Of a stretch of DNA of 64,000 bases, positions 57,109 to 64,000 are shown one piece after another. The notes below the pieces were generated by a model, which searched no databases, was not told the origin of the DNA, and saw only the letters and a list, made by a program, of their open reading frames with translations. Source of the stretch: Leptospira fletcheri (GTDB lineage: Bacteria; Spirochaetota; Leptospiria; Leptospirales; Leptospiraceae); contig NZ_RQET01000009.1 of NCBI RefSeq assembly GCF_004769195.1, positions 281,252 to 345,251 of the forward strand. The letters are read 5' to 3'. A program made the translations under genes and the position numbers. Numbering within the stretch: position 1 is the first letter of the stretch; each line of letters opens with the position of its first letter.

Positions 57109-58203
57109 TTATTGAGCGGAATGCGGGAAATGTAGCCGCAAAAAACGCAAGAAAGGACGATAACAATCCACTGCCATATGTCCGCTGTCCGCAAAGGAAT
57201 TGCACTCGTAATCTTTTTCTTCTGCGAGTTCCAAAAGCGGAATGCCGTAAGACTCGTTGATCGGAAGAATTTTTTCCTTCCAGGGAGCGGGAATCTTCAT
57301 CGAGGCGAGAAGATTCTCCAAAGGCAAGGAAACTTCCGGGCGCACCACGATCGTAGAAATCTGCCGCTCTTTAACCAATCTCAGAATCTTTTCGTAAAAC
57401 TCGAATTGCATTTCCGAAGGAGCGTATTTCGGATAGATCCAACCGATCGTTCGGATCGAACTGTCCTCTAACTTGCCGAAGTCGCGTTCGAAGAATGCGC
57501 CCGCCGGAGAAATAGCATTCCCCTGATCCTTATACAAGGTATCGATCGTCATCTGCTTTACGAGCTCGGCCATTTCGAACTTCTTATTCGTCAGACGATT
57601 TACCACATTCGAAAGATATGGTTTGTTTTTGCTGACTCCGAAAATCGTATTCCCGAGATAATAGTTCACATTCTCACGACCCAACGTCCATGCATAAGAA
57701 AGAACGAATCGCAGATCGAAGCTGTTCGCGAGATTGGATTTCTTAAAAGTGGTGCTGTTCGCGTTGAATTGGAAAGGGTCGGCTTCCATCACCAGAAAGT
57801 CAGGCTTCACCCCGCCTTCTATCATTCTTTCCAAAAAGAAAAGATAATATGCCGGAGTCGTTACGGCCGAAGAAAAATTATAAACGTCCCAGTCGGGATA
57901 AAAATCCAGTATCTCCTGGTTTTTAAAATAAAGCAAACGGGAAGATCCCAAAAGGATGACGAGCTTTTTCGGGGATTTTTGAGTCGCTTGGGAACCGTAC
58001 TTTTGTATGAGTTCCTTCAGGAGATCCTTCTTCACATCGTAGTAAATGTAAGTGAATTCCGTCTTAAGATAGTCCCGAACCTTTTCCAAAAAGAAAAGTT
58101 TATCCACGAGAAAGACGAATAAAAAAAGAAGAACCGGATAGAATAGATACGGCCTTGTAAGGAAATTCTGGATTTCCTCCGATTTTTGATTGCTTTGGGG
58201 CAC
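57109..58203 (-). CDS. DUF1574 family protein (Leptospira, SGNH-like)
   Basis: 364 residues. One N-terminal TM ([18 protein letters not shown]) then an SGNH-hydrolase-like domain: [13 protein letters not shown] (block I Ser), [11 protein letters not shown], and a late [15 protein letters not shown] with the Asp/His pair. DUF1574 is found mainly in Leptospira and proposed to modify cell-surface polymers; activity untested. Repeat copy 2 sits at its 3' end. Confidence 0.8.
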   Translation of the reverse strand: MPQSNQKSEEIQNFLTRPYLFYPVLLFLFVFLVDKLFFLEKVRDYLKTEFTYIYYDVKKDLLKELIQKYGSQATQKSPKKLVILLGSSRLLYFKNQEILDFYPDWDVYNFSSAVTTPAYYLFFLERMIEGGVKPDFLVMEADPFQFNANSTTFKKSNLANSFDLRFVLSYAWTLGRENVNYYLGNTIFGVSKNKPYLSNVVNRLTNKKFEMAELVKQMTIDTLYKDQGNAISPAGAFFERDFGKLEDSSIRTIGWIYPKYAPSEMQFEFYEKILRLVKERQISTIVVRPEVSLPLENLLASMKIPAPWKEKILPINESYGIPLLELAEEKDYECNSFADSGHMAVDCYRPFLRFLRLHFPHSAQ

Positions 58204-58257
58204 GAACGCAAGACTCCCCCGAAGGATAGGAGTGTCAATCCTAAACGAAAGTTATGA

Positions 58258-58680
58258 TCAGGCCGTCGCGAGAGACTCGGAGGACTTGCGTCTCTTTTGA
58301 AGTTCCGCAAACCATTCCAAAACGTTTTTGTTGTACGAAACCAAACGCTTTACGTACACTCTTCTTTCCGGATCCAGAATTTCCCTGGCTTCACGGATGA
58401 TTTCCTCCACGATTTTGGTGTGGAAGGAAAAATGACTCGCGAATAAGTTAAAATGCTCCCTTCCCTGAGAATACCAGTCTCTGGATTGGATATCTTTAAA
58501 AAAATCTTCCATGCGATCGATGTCTGCATCGAAGTCGGAGTCGTAAGGGGAATTCAGGATGGAAATCGTGTCCGTTATGTCAGTGAGACTTTGAAAATAA
58601 GAGTCTAAATCTTGAAATTCCACCGGCACTACCACCTCAGAAAAGAAAATCCATCGCGGACTTTCCAAAGAACGGGCCAT
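58258..58680 (-). CDS. Uncharacterised small soluble protein
   Basis: 140 residues, ATG at 58680 (two residues upstream another start is possible). Acidic N-terminal half (SPYDSDFDADIDRMEDFFKD) and basic helical C-terminal half (RVYVKRLVSYNKNVLEWFAELQKRR). No signal peptide, membrane segment or known motif. The gene is 54 bp upstream of the DUF1574 gene on the same strand. Function unknown. Confidence 0.5.
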   Translation of the reverse strand: MARSLESPRWIFFSEVVVPVEFQDLDSYFQSLTDITDTISILNSPYDSDFDADIDRMEDFFKDIQSRDWYSQGREHFNLFASHFSFHTKIVEEIIREAREILDPERRVYVKRLVSYNKNVLEWFAELQKRRKSSESLATA

Positions 58681-58841
58681 ACCCAATGATCCACGGAGAA
58701 CCGCGAAACCTGTTCAAAAACAGATGCTAATGTCATCTTTTTTTAGAGGCTCAAGGCATCAACCAAATTTTCATCCCAATTAAAAGAAAGAATTTCGGCA
58801 GGGACCGAATGTTTATCTCTTTTGCTCTGCTAAATACCTCT

Positions 58842-59090
58842 TTAAGACAAATCCCACAATCTCGCTATTTTGAGTTTTGCTTTCAGTTCCTGACCTTTCC
58901 GGGATAGCATTTTCAAATAGGAATCCCGTTTTTCGAATTGCCGATTTAGAAGCACTAGTTTCGTCATTAACCTTTTCTTCTCTTGGATTCTACCTTCATT
59001 GTCCAACTTCTCATAACGCTTTCGAAACGCCTCTACTCTATCGCTAAAATGATTCTCATTTTTGAAGAAATCGATTTCTCCGGATTTCAT
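58842..59090 (-). CDS. Small Lys-rich helical protein
   Basis: 82 residues, strongly charged and coiled-coil-like (FRKRYEKLDNEGRIQEKKRL, LLNRQFEKRDSYLKMLSRKG). AT-richer than genes to the left. Its ATG overlaps a short upstream frame by 4 bp (59087-59090). No family recognised. It marks the left edge of the AT-rich accessory part of the window. Confidence 0.4.
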   Translation of the reverse strand: MKSGEIDFFKNENHFSDRVEAFRKRYEKLDNEGRIQEKKRLMTKLVLLNRQFEKRDSYLKMLSRKGQELKAKLKIARLWDLS

Positions 59091-59137
59091 ACTTTAAGTC
59101 CCCTCAATATCTCTCCAGTCTCACTCAGTTTCTTCAT
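59087..59137 (-). pseudogene. Short remnant frame coupled to the Lys-rich gene
   Basis: Sixteen codons (MKKLSETGEILRGLKV) ending in a TGA that overlaps the next ATG. It reads like the C-terminus of a longer protein, and in-frame codons continue upstream to a TAA near 59162. Overlap coupling normally joins full genes, so this may be what is left of a truncated partner. Too short to be sure. Confidence 0.25.
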
Positions 59138-59208
59138 AATCTTGGAGCCTGATTCGATAGCTTAGCTATAAGACGACTTAACTGTGCTTTCTTCGCAGAC
59201 AGACACGA

Positions 59209-59409
59209 GTGGGAATATTTTTTCGCAAATTCTTTCACTCCAATCCCTTTCGGAAATTGTCTTTTTTTACATTTTTTGTCTTCGCTTTGTTGTCTATCGC
59301 CGTTTTGGGAGTAGGGATTTTGACAGGATTAGGTTCCTATATTTTGTGGATGGAGAATCGTTATTTTCCGTTCAATAATTCACATTCTAACATACATTTC
59401 TATTGTTAA
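59209..59409 (+). CDS. Possible single-TM small protein
   Basis: 66 residues from a GTG. A basic N-terminus (FRKFFHSNPFRK) is followed by one hydrophobic segment (LSFFTFFVFALLSIAVLGVGILTGL split by a Gly) and a short tail. Plausible as a small membrane protein or fragment; no ribosome site or family supports it. Confidence 0.25.
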   Translation: MGIFFRKFFHSNPFRKLSFFTFFVFALLSIAVLGVGILTGLGSYILWMENRYFPFNNSHSNIHFYC

Positions 59410-59549
59410 GCGGAGTGTAATCGGGTTTCATTCCGGCTTCCAGCTTGTATTCAGTTCTTCCACGTCCCGCTCCCATGCCGGAGGATCCTAGGAATATCCT
59501 TCAATCATCTTCCTTTGGCGTTAGGCATGGCCCAAAGCGCGTAAAGGAC

Positions 59550-60182
59550 CTAAAACGAATTCTTAGCCTTGATTTCCTTCACAAGCTTCAATTTAGAATC
59601 ATAGATGCGAAATACTGATTCTGTCCGACGTTCCTGCATTACTGGAAGAATCCACATACTGAAAAAACTAATAGGAAAAGCAACGGCAAACGTAATCGCC
59701 CCCAGAACAGTTGGTCGAGGGAAAATGGGGGTAAAAAACCGATCACATAGTAATCCACGTCCCGTCTTGCATTTTAAATGTTTTAGAATTCTCGTCCCAC
59801 AAAAAGAGTGAGCACAGGTCCGGAAGAGCTCCAGCTCCCATATGAAAATATGAAAATATGAAAACTCAATGACATCGAGAATCATCCGTTCAGAAATATT
59901 CGAGTCGATACTCTTTACGGGGAATTTTGAAATGGGTTCACCCCAGGAAAGAGGAGCAATTACTTGGATTTCCAACGGATAAGCCAGTCGTATTTTCTCC
60001 GAAAGAACATTTCGATTCCCCTCAAAAAATTGCGACTTCATGTCGGTTCCATACTGCACAGCAATCTTGGACTTGCATGGAGTATCTATCCAGTCATTAC
60101 ATTTTTGCCCTATGATTCTAGTCGAATCAGGATAAAATTCTACAAGCGCTATCCGATTTTTCGAGCCTACTTTCCTCTTCAT
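59550..60182 (-). pseudogene. Membrane protein gene with 8-bp tandem repeat and probable frameshift
   Basis: The open frame gives 210 residues but its middle looks wrong. The N-terminal 105 residues and the C-terminal TM plus tail (GAITFAVAFPISFFSMWILPV) look coding. Between about 59745 and 59840 the frame in use (ELFRTCAHSFCGTRILK) is poor, while the adjacent frame reads WDENSKTFKMQDGTWITM before a stop. Three copies of TTTTCATA mark the first switch point; with two copies the reading passes smoothly into the adjacent frame. A second shift near 59750 would be needed to rejoin the C-terminus. Family not recognised. Confidence 0.5.
59841..59864. repeat. 8-bp tandem repeat, three units (TATGAAAA on + strand)
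   Basis: Three perfect adjacent units inside the minus-strand frame. The unit is not a multiple of three, so gain or loss changes the reading frame, as in contingency loci. Confidence 0.85.
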
Positions 60183-60786
60183 AGGAGGACCTCAATCTAC
60201 GAGATTCATCGAAACGCAGGAATGCAAACTCCAAAATGAAAAATGCAACTGCACAACTTTCATGCAAGATACTTGTTCCGGCTTTCCTCGACGGTTATTC
60301 GTTTTCATTTTATTTGCTTACGGCTTTATTCTGTTATCCTAATTTTGCAAAGCGCTGGGTCTTCGGCTCCGAGGATGTTCAGTTTGGCCGCGCCCCTCGC
60401 TCTTTTCTTTATTAGAGAACCTTCATATCTCAAGTCTCGGGTCAGGCTCTCACCTTCGGTCAAGTTATTGCGCTTAACTTTCATAACCCGATCTCCTTTC
60501 CCCCCAATAACTTGACCACGGTTCGATCCTTCGCGGGACTCTTATCTAGAATTCTTACTCTAATACAAATTTTTATTACTAAAATGCTTGTAGATTCAGC
60601 CTATAAACTATAATTTCGTACATGGATCCGGAAAGGACAGGGTGCCGAGTATTGGAAACGACAGCCCATATGTTTTAATCAGCGTTATCAATCCTGGTTA
60701 AATACTAACAGCAAAATATTTCGGGTTTCGAAAACACTTAGATATTCAAAGCAACGACAAAAGTTGAAGTAAGGATAATTCAAACC
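60183..60786. other. 604-bp region without a gene, holding repeat A and the toxin-antitoxin promoter
   Basis: ORFs here overlap the repeat and lack any protein-like character. Repeat A occupies 60419-60536. The right 180 bp is AT-rich and should hold the promoter of the antitoxin gene; AAGGA at 60771-60775 is 11 bp before its ATG. Confidence 0.4.
60419..60536 (+). repeat. 118-bp direct repeat, copy A
   Basis: Nearly identical to 62659-62777, same orientation, offset 2,240 bp. Each copy contains the inverted pair GGTCAAGTTATTG and CAATAACTTGACC, able to form a 13-bp stem around a loop of about 38 bases. The copies enclose the toxin-antitoxin pair and the transposase. Only a few substitutions and one indel separate them. 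Confidence 0.9.
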
Positions 60787-60993
60787 ATGAAAATACTAGT
60801 CGATGTAAAAGATGAAAAAGCTACCTCACTTCTCGAAGTCTTAAAGGGTCTATCCTTCGTTACGGCCAAACCGCTTACCGAGTCTAAAGCCAAGTTTTTA
60901 GAAGATGTAAAAGAAGCCGTAGAAGAAATGAAACTGGTAAAAGCAGGAAAACTAAAAGCAAGACCCGCGAAAGAACTTTTAGATGAACTTTAG
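60787..60993 (+). CDS. Antitoxin of a RelE/ParE-type module
   Basis: 68 residues. Short strand-helix start (MKILVDVKDEKATSLLEVLKGL), then a charged helix (KAKFLEDVKEAVEEMKLVKAG) and a C-terminus rich in Lys/Arg/Glu that would wrap the toxin. Its stop overlaps the toxin start by 11 bp, the usual coupling that keeps antitoxin ahead of toxin. Antitoxins of this kind also repress their own promoter. Confidence 0.75.
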   Translation: MKILVDVKDEKATSLLEVLKGLSFVTAKPLTESKAKFLEDVKEAVEEMKLVKAGKLKARPAKELLDEL

Positions 60994-61309
60994 AGTTCTT
61001 TCACTTCCTAAGTTCGATCGCCAGGCTAAACGACTTATCAAAAAGTTCCCCTCTCTCAAGGCAGAAATACTTAATCTAGTACATTCCTTGATTCAGAATC
61101 CAGCCCAAGGAACTAAGATCGCACGAGATTGTTATAAAATACGGATCTCTATTTCCTCTAAAGGAAAAGGGAAATCCGGAGGGGCAAGGATTATCACTCA
61201 TGTCCTAATTAAAGACCACTCCGTTTATTTGCTCCTCATTTATGATAAATCCGAGCAAAGCGGGGTGTCCGACTCCGAAATAGAAGAATTACTACAGGAA
61301 ATCCCCTAG
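60983..61309 (+). CDS. RelE/ParE superfamily toxin
   Basis: 108 residues. RelE-fold pattern: FRVLSLPKFDRQAKRLIKKF helix start, then NPAQGTKIARDCYKIRI, GGARIITHVL and VYLLLIYDKSEQ, with the basic residues used by mRNA interferases or gyrase poisons of this family. Encoded after its antitoxin with an 11-bp overlap. Located directly upstream of the transposase and inside the direct repeats, so it may stabilise this mobile segment. Confidence 0.82.
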   Translation: MNFRVLSLPKFDRQAKRLIKKFPSLKAEILNLVHSLIQNPAQGTKIARDCYKIRISISSKGKGKSGGARIITHVLIKDHSVYLLLIYDKSEQSGVSDSEIEELLQEIP

Positions 61310-61385
61310 AATCTACTGATATTAGCGGTATGATTTTCCCGCTTGATTATTAAATATTGTTTCTATATTCGTATGGCAATTATTA

Positions 61386-62450
61386 ATGTATTATAAACTA
61401 TCTCTCTTAACAAATGCCTTCTTTCTATTTTACTTCTTATCCAAGTTCAAAACGAAAACCCAAACAGAATTACAGATCCTATTCCTGAAGACACAAGTTA
61501 TTGCCTACAAACGCAGAAAGAAAAAGTTCCATACCAAACCATTCCAACGAATGATCCTCGTTTTACTTTCCTACATTCTCCGAGATTGGAAAACAAATCT
61601 TGCCATTGTTTCTCCCAATACCATTCTCACTTGGAGAAAGCAAAAATTCAAAACCTTTTGGGCTATGACCTCCCGGCGAAAAATGCTCGGGCGACCCAAT
61701 TCCCCTTGGGTTCTCATCAAACTGATCCGAAAGATCGCGAAAGAAAATCGAATATGGGGAGCTACAAAACTACACGGCCTGCTACAAAAACTCGGATATG
61801 ATATCTCAGAACGAACCGTCTCTAAATACATCCCCAAACGACCACCAGATCCGAAGAGGAGGCTTTTATGGAAGCAATTCTACTCCCTCCATTCGGAAAC
61901 CATGATCGTCTCAGATACGTTCACCGTATATTCCTCTAATTTTAAGAAGATCTTCCGGGTTATATTCTTTCTTCATGTCGGCTCAAGGCAGGTTCTTCAC
62001 TTCGACATTCATACCAATCCTACCACCAAATGGATGAGAAAAGTGTTTCAAGCGACCTTACGAAAAAGGCGAAACAAAAAGATCCGTTACTTTCTCTCCG
62101 ACAACGATCCTTTATTCGGAAAGAGATTCACAAAATACCTACAAAGAATCGGACTGAAACCCAAGAAAACATCACCATATTCTCCCTGGCAAAACTGTTA
62201 TGCGGAACGATGGATCAAAACTTGCAGAAACGAATTTCTAGATTTCTTCATTCCAGCGAATGAATACCATCTAAGAAAGCACTTAGAAGAATACATCCAC
62301 TTTTACAACTATCATCGGACCCATTTGGCCTTGAATAAGGACTCTCCCATCCCTTCTCCTGTTCTTGAAAGGCCGCCAGATGCAAAGCTAATGTCCACGC
62401 CGGTCCTCGGCGGATTGTATCATACCTATTCTTACGAAAAAGTCGCGTAA
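61386..62450 (+). CDS. Integrase-core (DDE) transposase
   Basis: 354 residues, intact. An N-terminal HTH region with [34 protein letters not shown] and [13 protein letters not shown], then a retroviral-type integrase core with Asp177 (IVSDTFTV), Asp239 (FLSDNDPLF) and Glu274 (CYAERWIKT), a D-D-35-E set. The tail [13 protein letters not shown] and VLGGLYHTY is typical of the single-ORF IS481/IS3-like group that is frequent as solitary genes. It moves DNA by cut or copy and paste. Confidence 0.88.
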   Translation: MYYKLSLLTNAFFLFYFLSKFKTKTQTELQILFLKTQVIAYKRRKKKFHTKPFQRMILVLLSYILRDWKTNLAIVSPNTILTWRKQKFKTFWAMTSRRKMLGRPNSPWVLIKLIRKIAKENRIWGATKLHGLLQKLGYDISERTVSKYIPKRPPDPKRRLLWKQFYSLHSETMIVSDTFTVYSSNFKKIFRVIFFLHVGSRQVLHFDIHTNPTTKWMRKVFQATLRKRRNKKIRYFLSDNDPLFGKRFTKYLQRIGLKPKKTSPYSPWQNCYAERWIKTCRNEFLDFFIPANEYHLRKHLEEYIHFYNYHRTHLALNKDSPIPSPVLERPPDAKLMSTPVLGGLYHTYSYEKVA

Positions 62451-62477
62451 GTTTATTTAACAACAAAAACTAAGTTA

Positions 62478-62495
62478 CATTCGAAATTTCGAATG
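62478..62495. other. Perfect 18-bp palindrome downstream of the transposase
   Basis: CATTCGAAATTTCGAATG, self-complementary, with no T-run after it. It lies just inside the possible right end of the element; it might be a protein-binding site or end feature. Confidence 0.5.
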
Positions 62496-62658
62496 CGATA
62501 AAGTCATATCCGGACTGTGAAACGGTCTTTAAAAAAGTTCTTTTTCCTTTTCCGAAAGTCGAATTTGTTTCTTTATCTCAGTAAAATTTCCAATACCAAG
62601 CACTTTTTTATCCGTTATATCTTCGAATTAATCCGCTATTTTAGTTTTTGCGAGCCTC

Positions 62659-62777
62659 ACCTTCATATCTCAAGTCTCGGGTCAGGCTCTCACCTTCGGT
62701 CAAGTTATTGCGCTTAACTTTCATAACCCGATCTCCTTTACCCCTCAATAACTTGACCACGGTTCGATCCTTCGCGG
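62659..62777 (+). repeat. 118-bp direct repeat, copy B (one base longer)
   Basis: Second copy of the element at 60419-60536, with the same 13-bp inverted pair. It forms the right flank of the toxin-antitoxin/transposase segment. Similarity stops sharply at both ends. Confidence 0.9.
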
Positions 62778-62825
62778 TTCTGTACGACAATCTGCGTATT
62801 AAGCTTACCCCCTAATACGACGAAA

Positions 62826-62841
62826 CCCGGCAGAAGCCGGG
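62826..62841 (-). terminator. Rho-independent terminator of the lipoprotein gene
   Basis: CCCGGC and GCCGGG form a 6-bp GC stem around a 4-base loop, followed on the minus strand by TTTCGTCG. It lies about 50 bp after the lipoprotein stop. Confidence 0.6.
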
Positions 62842-62893
62842 ATTCGATTGAGATTTTTACTCTTTTTCATCATTTCAGTTTTTGTGAACGTCC

Positions 62894-63493
62894 TCAATAA
62901 TCTCTACCACTCTCTTCCTGGCCTACTTTTATTGACTCTTCAATGAATTGGATACACTCCTTATAACCTTCTAAAGGCCCTTGCGCCCAATTAACCGATT
63001 TTCTTGTATTGGGATCCCGATTTTCTTTGTCTGTTATCGCATCTTTCTTCTTTTCATCGTTATCCAATTCAAAAACAAAATATTCAGATAATTCCCCTTT
63101 CTCATTAAAGAGCAATCTAACTCTAACTACTTTGTGATTTTTACTTAAATAGATATTCTCTCCTATCCGATTGATTATATCTATTTCAATATCCTTCTTC
63201 TCAGTAGCTACTCTGATTTTCAGCTTATTACGAGCAGGATCAAATTCGGTACAATGGCTTGAATTATACCAAGGGTGATCTTCTGACATACCGAGTCTTC
63301 GAAAAATTCCGGCATATCCATCTATCGTATAAACCCCCTGAATCTCAGGGTAATCGGTCAGTTTGAATTTAGGATTATTATACTTTTGAAAATAATCCAC
63401 TTCCACAACAGGTTCCGACTCTGTCGGCTTTTCTTTCTTACAAGAAAAAAGAGCTAATAGCAGTAATATTGAAAACAGAGAGCTAATTTTCAT
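62894..63493 (-). CDS. Small lipoprotein, coupled to the upstream gene
   Basis: 199 residues. Signal peptide with lipobox ALFSC (Cys at about 18). The mature part has beta-type stretches (DIEIDIINRIGENIYLS, VVRVRLLFNEKGELSEYFVFEL) and a helical, Lys-rich C-terminus. No family recognised. Its ATG overlaps the stop of the upstream gene by 4 bp, so both are made together. Position, small size and lipidation fit an immunity protein guarding the cell against the upstream C-terminal domain, but this is inference. Confidence 0.65.
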   Translation of the reverse strand: MKISSLFSILLLLALFSCKKEKPTESEPVVEVDYFQKYNNPKFKLTDYPEIQGVYTIDGYAGIFRRLGMSEDHPWYNSSHCTEFDPARNKLKIRVATEKKDIEIDIINRIGENIYLSKNHKVVRVRLLFNEKGELSEYFVFELDNDEKKKDAITDKENRDPNTRKSVNWAQGPLEGYKECIQFIEESIKVGQEESGRDY

Positions 63494-64000
63494 CTAAAAT
63501 TCCTTTCGGGATCTCCATCAGCGTAGTCTGAGCTGTTATAGTAAATTCCGTAAACAGGACGATCCTGTCTCGGTTCATCAGGTTTGGGAAGAACAAATGT
63601 AATTGGGAGCACCTTTCCATCCTGTCCTCTTGCGTCATTATTGTTAAAATTATACCATTTTCCGTCAATCTTCATAATCAAGGAATAATGGTTCGGACCA
63701 AAATCATGGTTCGTATCCCAATACAACTGAACAATAGATCCGTCCTGCATTTTGTCTAGAGTATTGTAAATCTCCCCAACTGATAACGGATTTGCGATAT
63801 TCTGCATCTTACCGTCCTTGCCAACTGTCATCGTCGGGAAGTCATTCCGAGTGCTCCGTCCCGCCCCATCGTAAGTCGTGGTGATTTGGGTATCATAGCC
63901 AGCAGTTCCCCCAACATCCAATACATGTGGTGAGATAGTATTCACCTGACAGTCATCGAAAAACCGGTGGCCCCAGTTTCTTCTGAAAGAGAAAATGATT
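63490..64000 (-). CDS. C-terminal part of a larger protein, possible papain-like toxin domain (cut by the right edge)
   Basis: The frame is open from the window edge to a TGA at 63490, giving about 170 residues; no start is needed inside. Near its N-terminal end is HRFFDDCQVNTISPH (Cys codon at 63949-63951), later GPNHYSLIMKIDGKWYNFNNND. A Cys, then His after a hydrophilic loop, then Asn/Asp after a beta hairpin is the order found in C39/NlpC/papain-like peptidases. No membrane segment here. The rest of the protein is outside the window. Confidence 0.6.
   Translation of the reverse strand, partial: IIFSFRRNWGHRFFDDCQVNTISPHVLDVGGTAGYDTQITTTYDGAGRSTRNDFPTMTVGKDGKMQNIANPLSVGEIYNTLDKMQDGSIVQLYWDTNHDFGPNHYSLIMKIDGKWYNFNNNDARGQDGKVLPITFVLPKPDEPRQDRPVYGIYYNSSDYADGDPERNFR

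Larger units (their letters stand above)
61327..62511. mobile_element. Insertion sequence-like unit with one transposase gene
   Basis: Limits are tentative. GGTATGATTTTCCCGC at 61327 and the complement of GGATATGACTTTATCGC at 62495-62511 could be imperfect terminal inverted repeats (about 13 of 17 matches). No target-site duplication was found. The transposase gene itself is certain. Confidence 0.35.

Noticed and set aside
60243..60515. Plus-strand 90-codon ORF before the toxin-antitoxin pair
   Set aside because: Half of it is the non-coding repeat A, and the same repeat lies in a different context at copy B.
60419..62777. 118-bp repeats as integron attC sites
   Set aside because: They contain a GTTAAGC core-like string but no matching RYYYAAC partner at the other end, and no integron integrase is present in the window.
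1..64000. tRNA, rRNA and CRISPR arrays
   Set aside because: No cloverleaf-like segment, rRNA core sequence or regularly spaced repeat was recognised by eye; a covariance search would be needed to exclude a tRNA completely.

Overview
The window reads as chromosomal DNA of a Leptospira species. Several protein families are typical of or restricted to that genus: DUF1574, a Bat locus with a BatB-BatC fusion, MORN-type lipoproteins and PAS-MCP/CheA operons. Many starts are TTG or GTG, and neighbouring genes are often coupled by 4-bp ATGA, GTGA or TTGA overlaps. Base composition is fairly balanced up to about 58.7 kb and clearly more AT-rich after that. No rRNA, tRNA or CRISPR array was seen.

Layout. 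0-5.5 kb: the end of an AdoMet decarboxylase gene, a thioredoxin-like membrane protein, a DUF2505 protein, then a + strand group with alanine racemase, a PlsC-type acyltransferase and two uncharacterised helical proteins. 5.5-19 kb: mostly sensors and envelope proteins. These are a soluble histidine kinase with an N-terminal substrate-binding-protein domain, a lytic transglycosylase, a GT-C glycosyltransferase coupled to a Cys-rich protein, a TetR regulator, a six-TM chemoreceptor, a four-PAS hybrid kinase, an MFS transporter and a divergent SRAP protein. 19-22.6 kb: a Ste24-type protease, a catalase-fold protein and an SDR. 22.6-31 kb: a compact chemotaxis operon (cheA-cheW-PAS/MCP-cheB-cheR-cheY) preceded by a response-regulator/kinase protein with a degenerate G1 box. 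31-36 kb: an 800-bp gene-free gap, an HTH regulator and a three-gene membrane glycosylation-like cluster. 36-40.4 kb: an ethylmalonyl-CoA-mutase-like B12 enzyme with its MeaB GTPase, and a fatty acyl desaturase. 41-45 kb: a partner-switching cassette (SpoIIE phosphatase-TPR, NADK2-like kinase, STAS protein). 46-55 kb: a tightly coupled operon moxR-DUF58-membrane protein-batA-batBC-batD-htpG. 55-58.7 kb: envelope proteins and lipoproteins.

Two copies of a 147-bp structured repeat lie in direct orientation around the htpG-bat segment. From 58.7 kb to the end the DNA looks like an accessory island. It holds short orphan ORFs, a gene with an 8-bp tandem repeat and a probable frameshift, a RelE-type toxin-antitoxin pair and an integrase-type transposase, the last two between 118-bp direct repeats. 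The window ends with the C-terminal part of a larger protein translationally coupled to a small lipoprotein, which I read tentatively as a toxin-domain/immunity pair.

Best candidates for new biology: the SBP-domain histidine kinase, the SRAP protein lacking two conserved active-site residues, the NADK2-like enzyme inside a partner-switch operon, the 8-bp repeat frameshift locus, and the coupled lipoprotein at the right edge.
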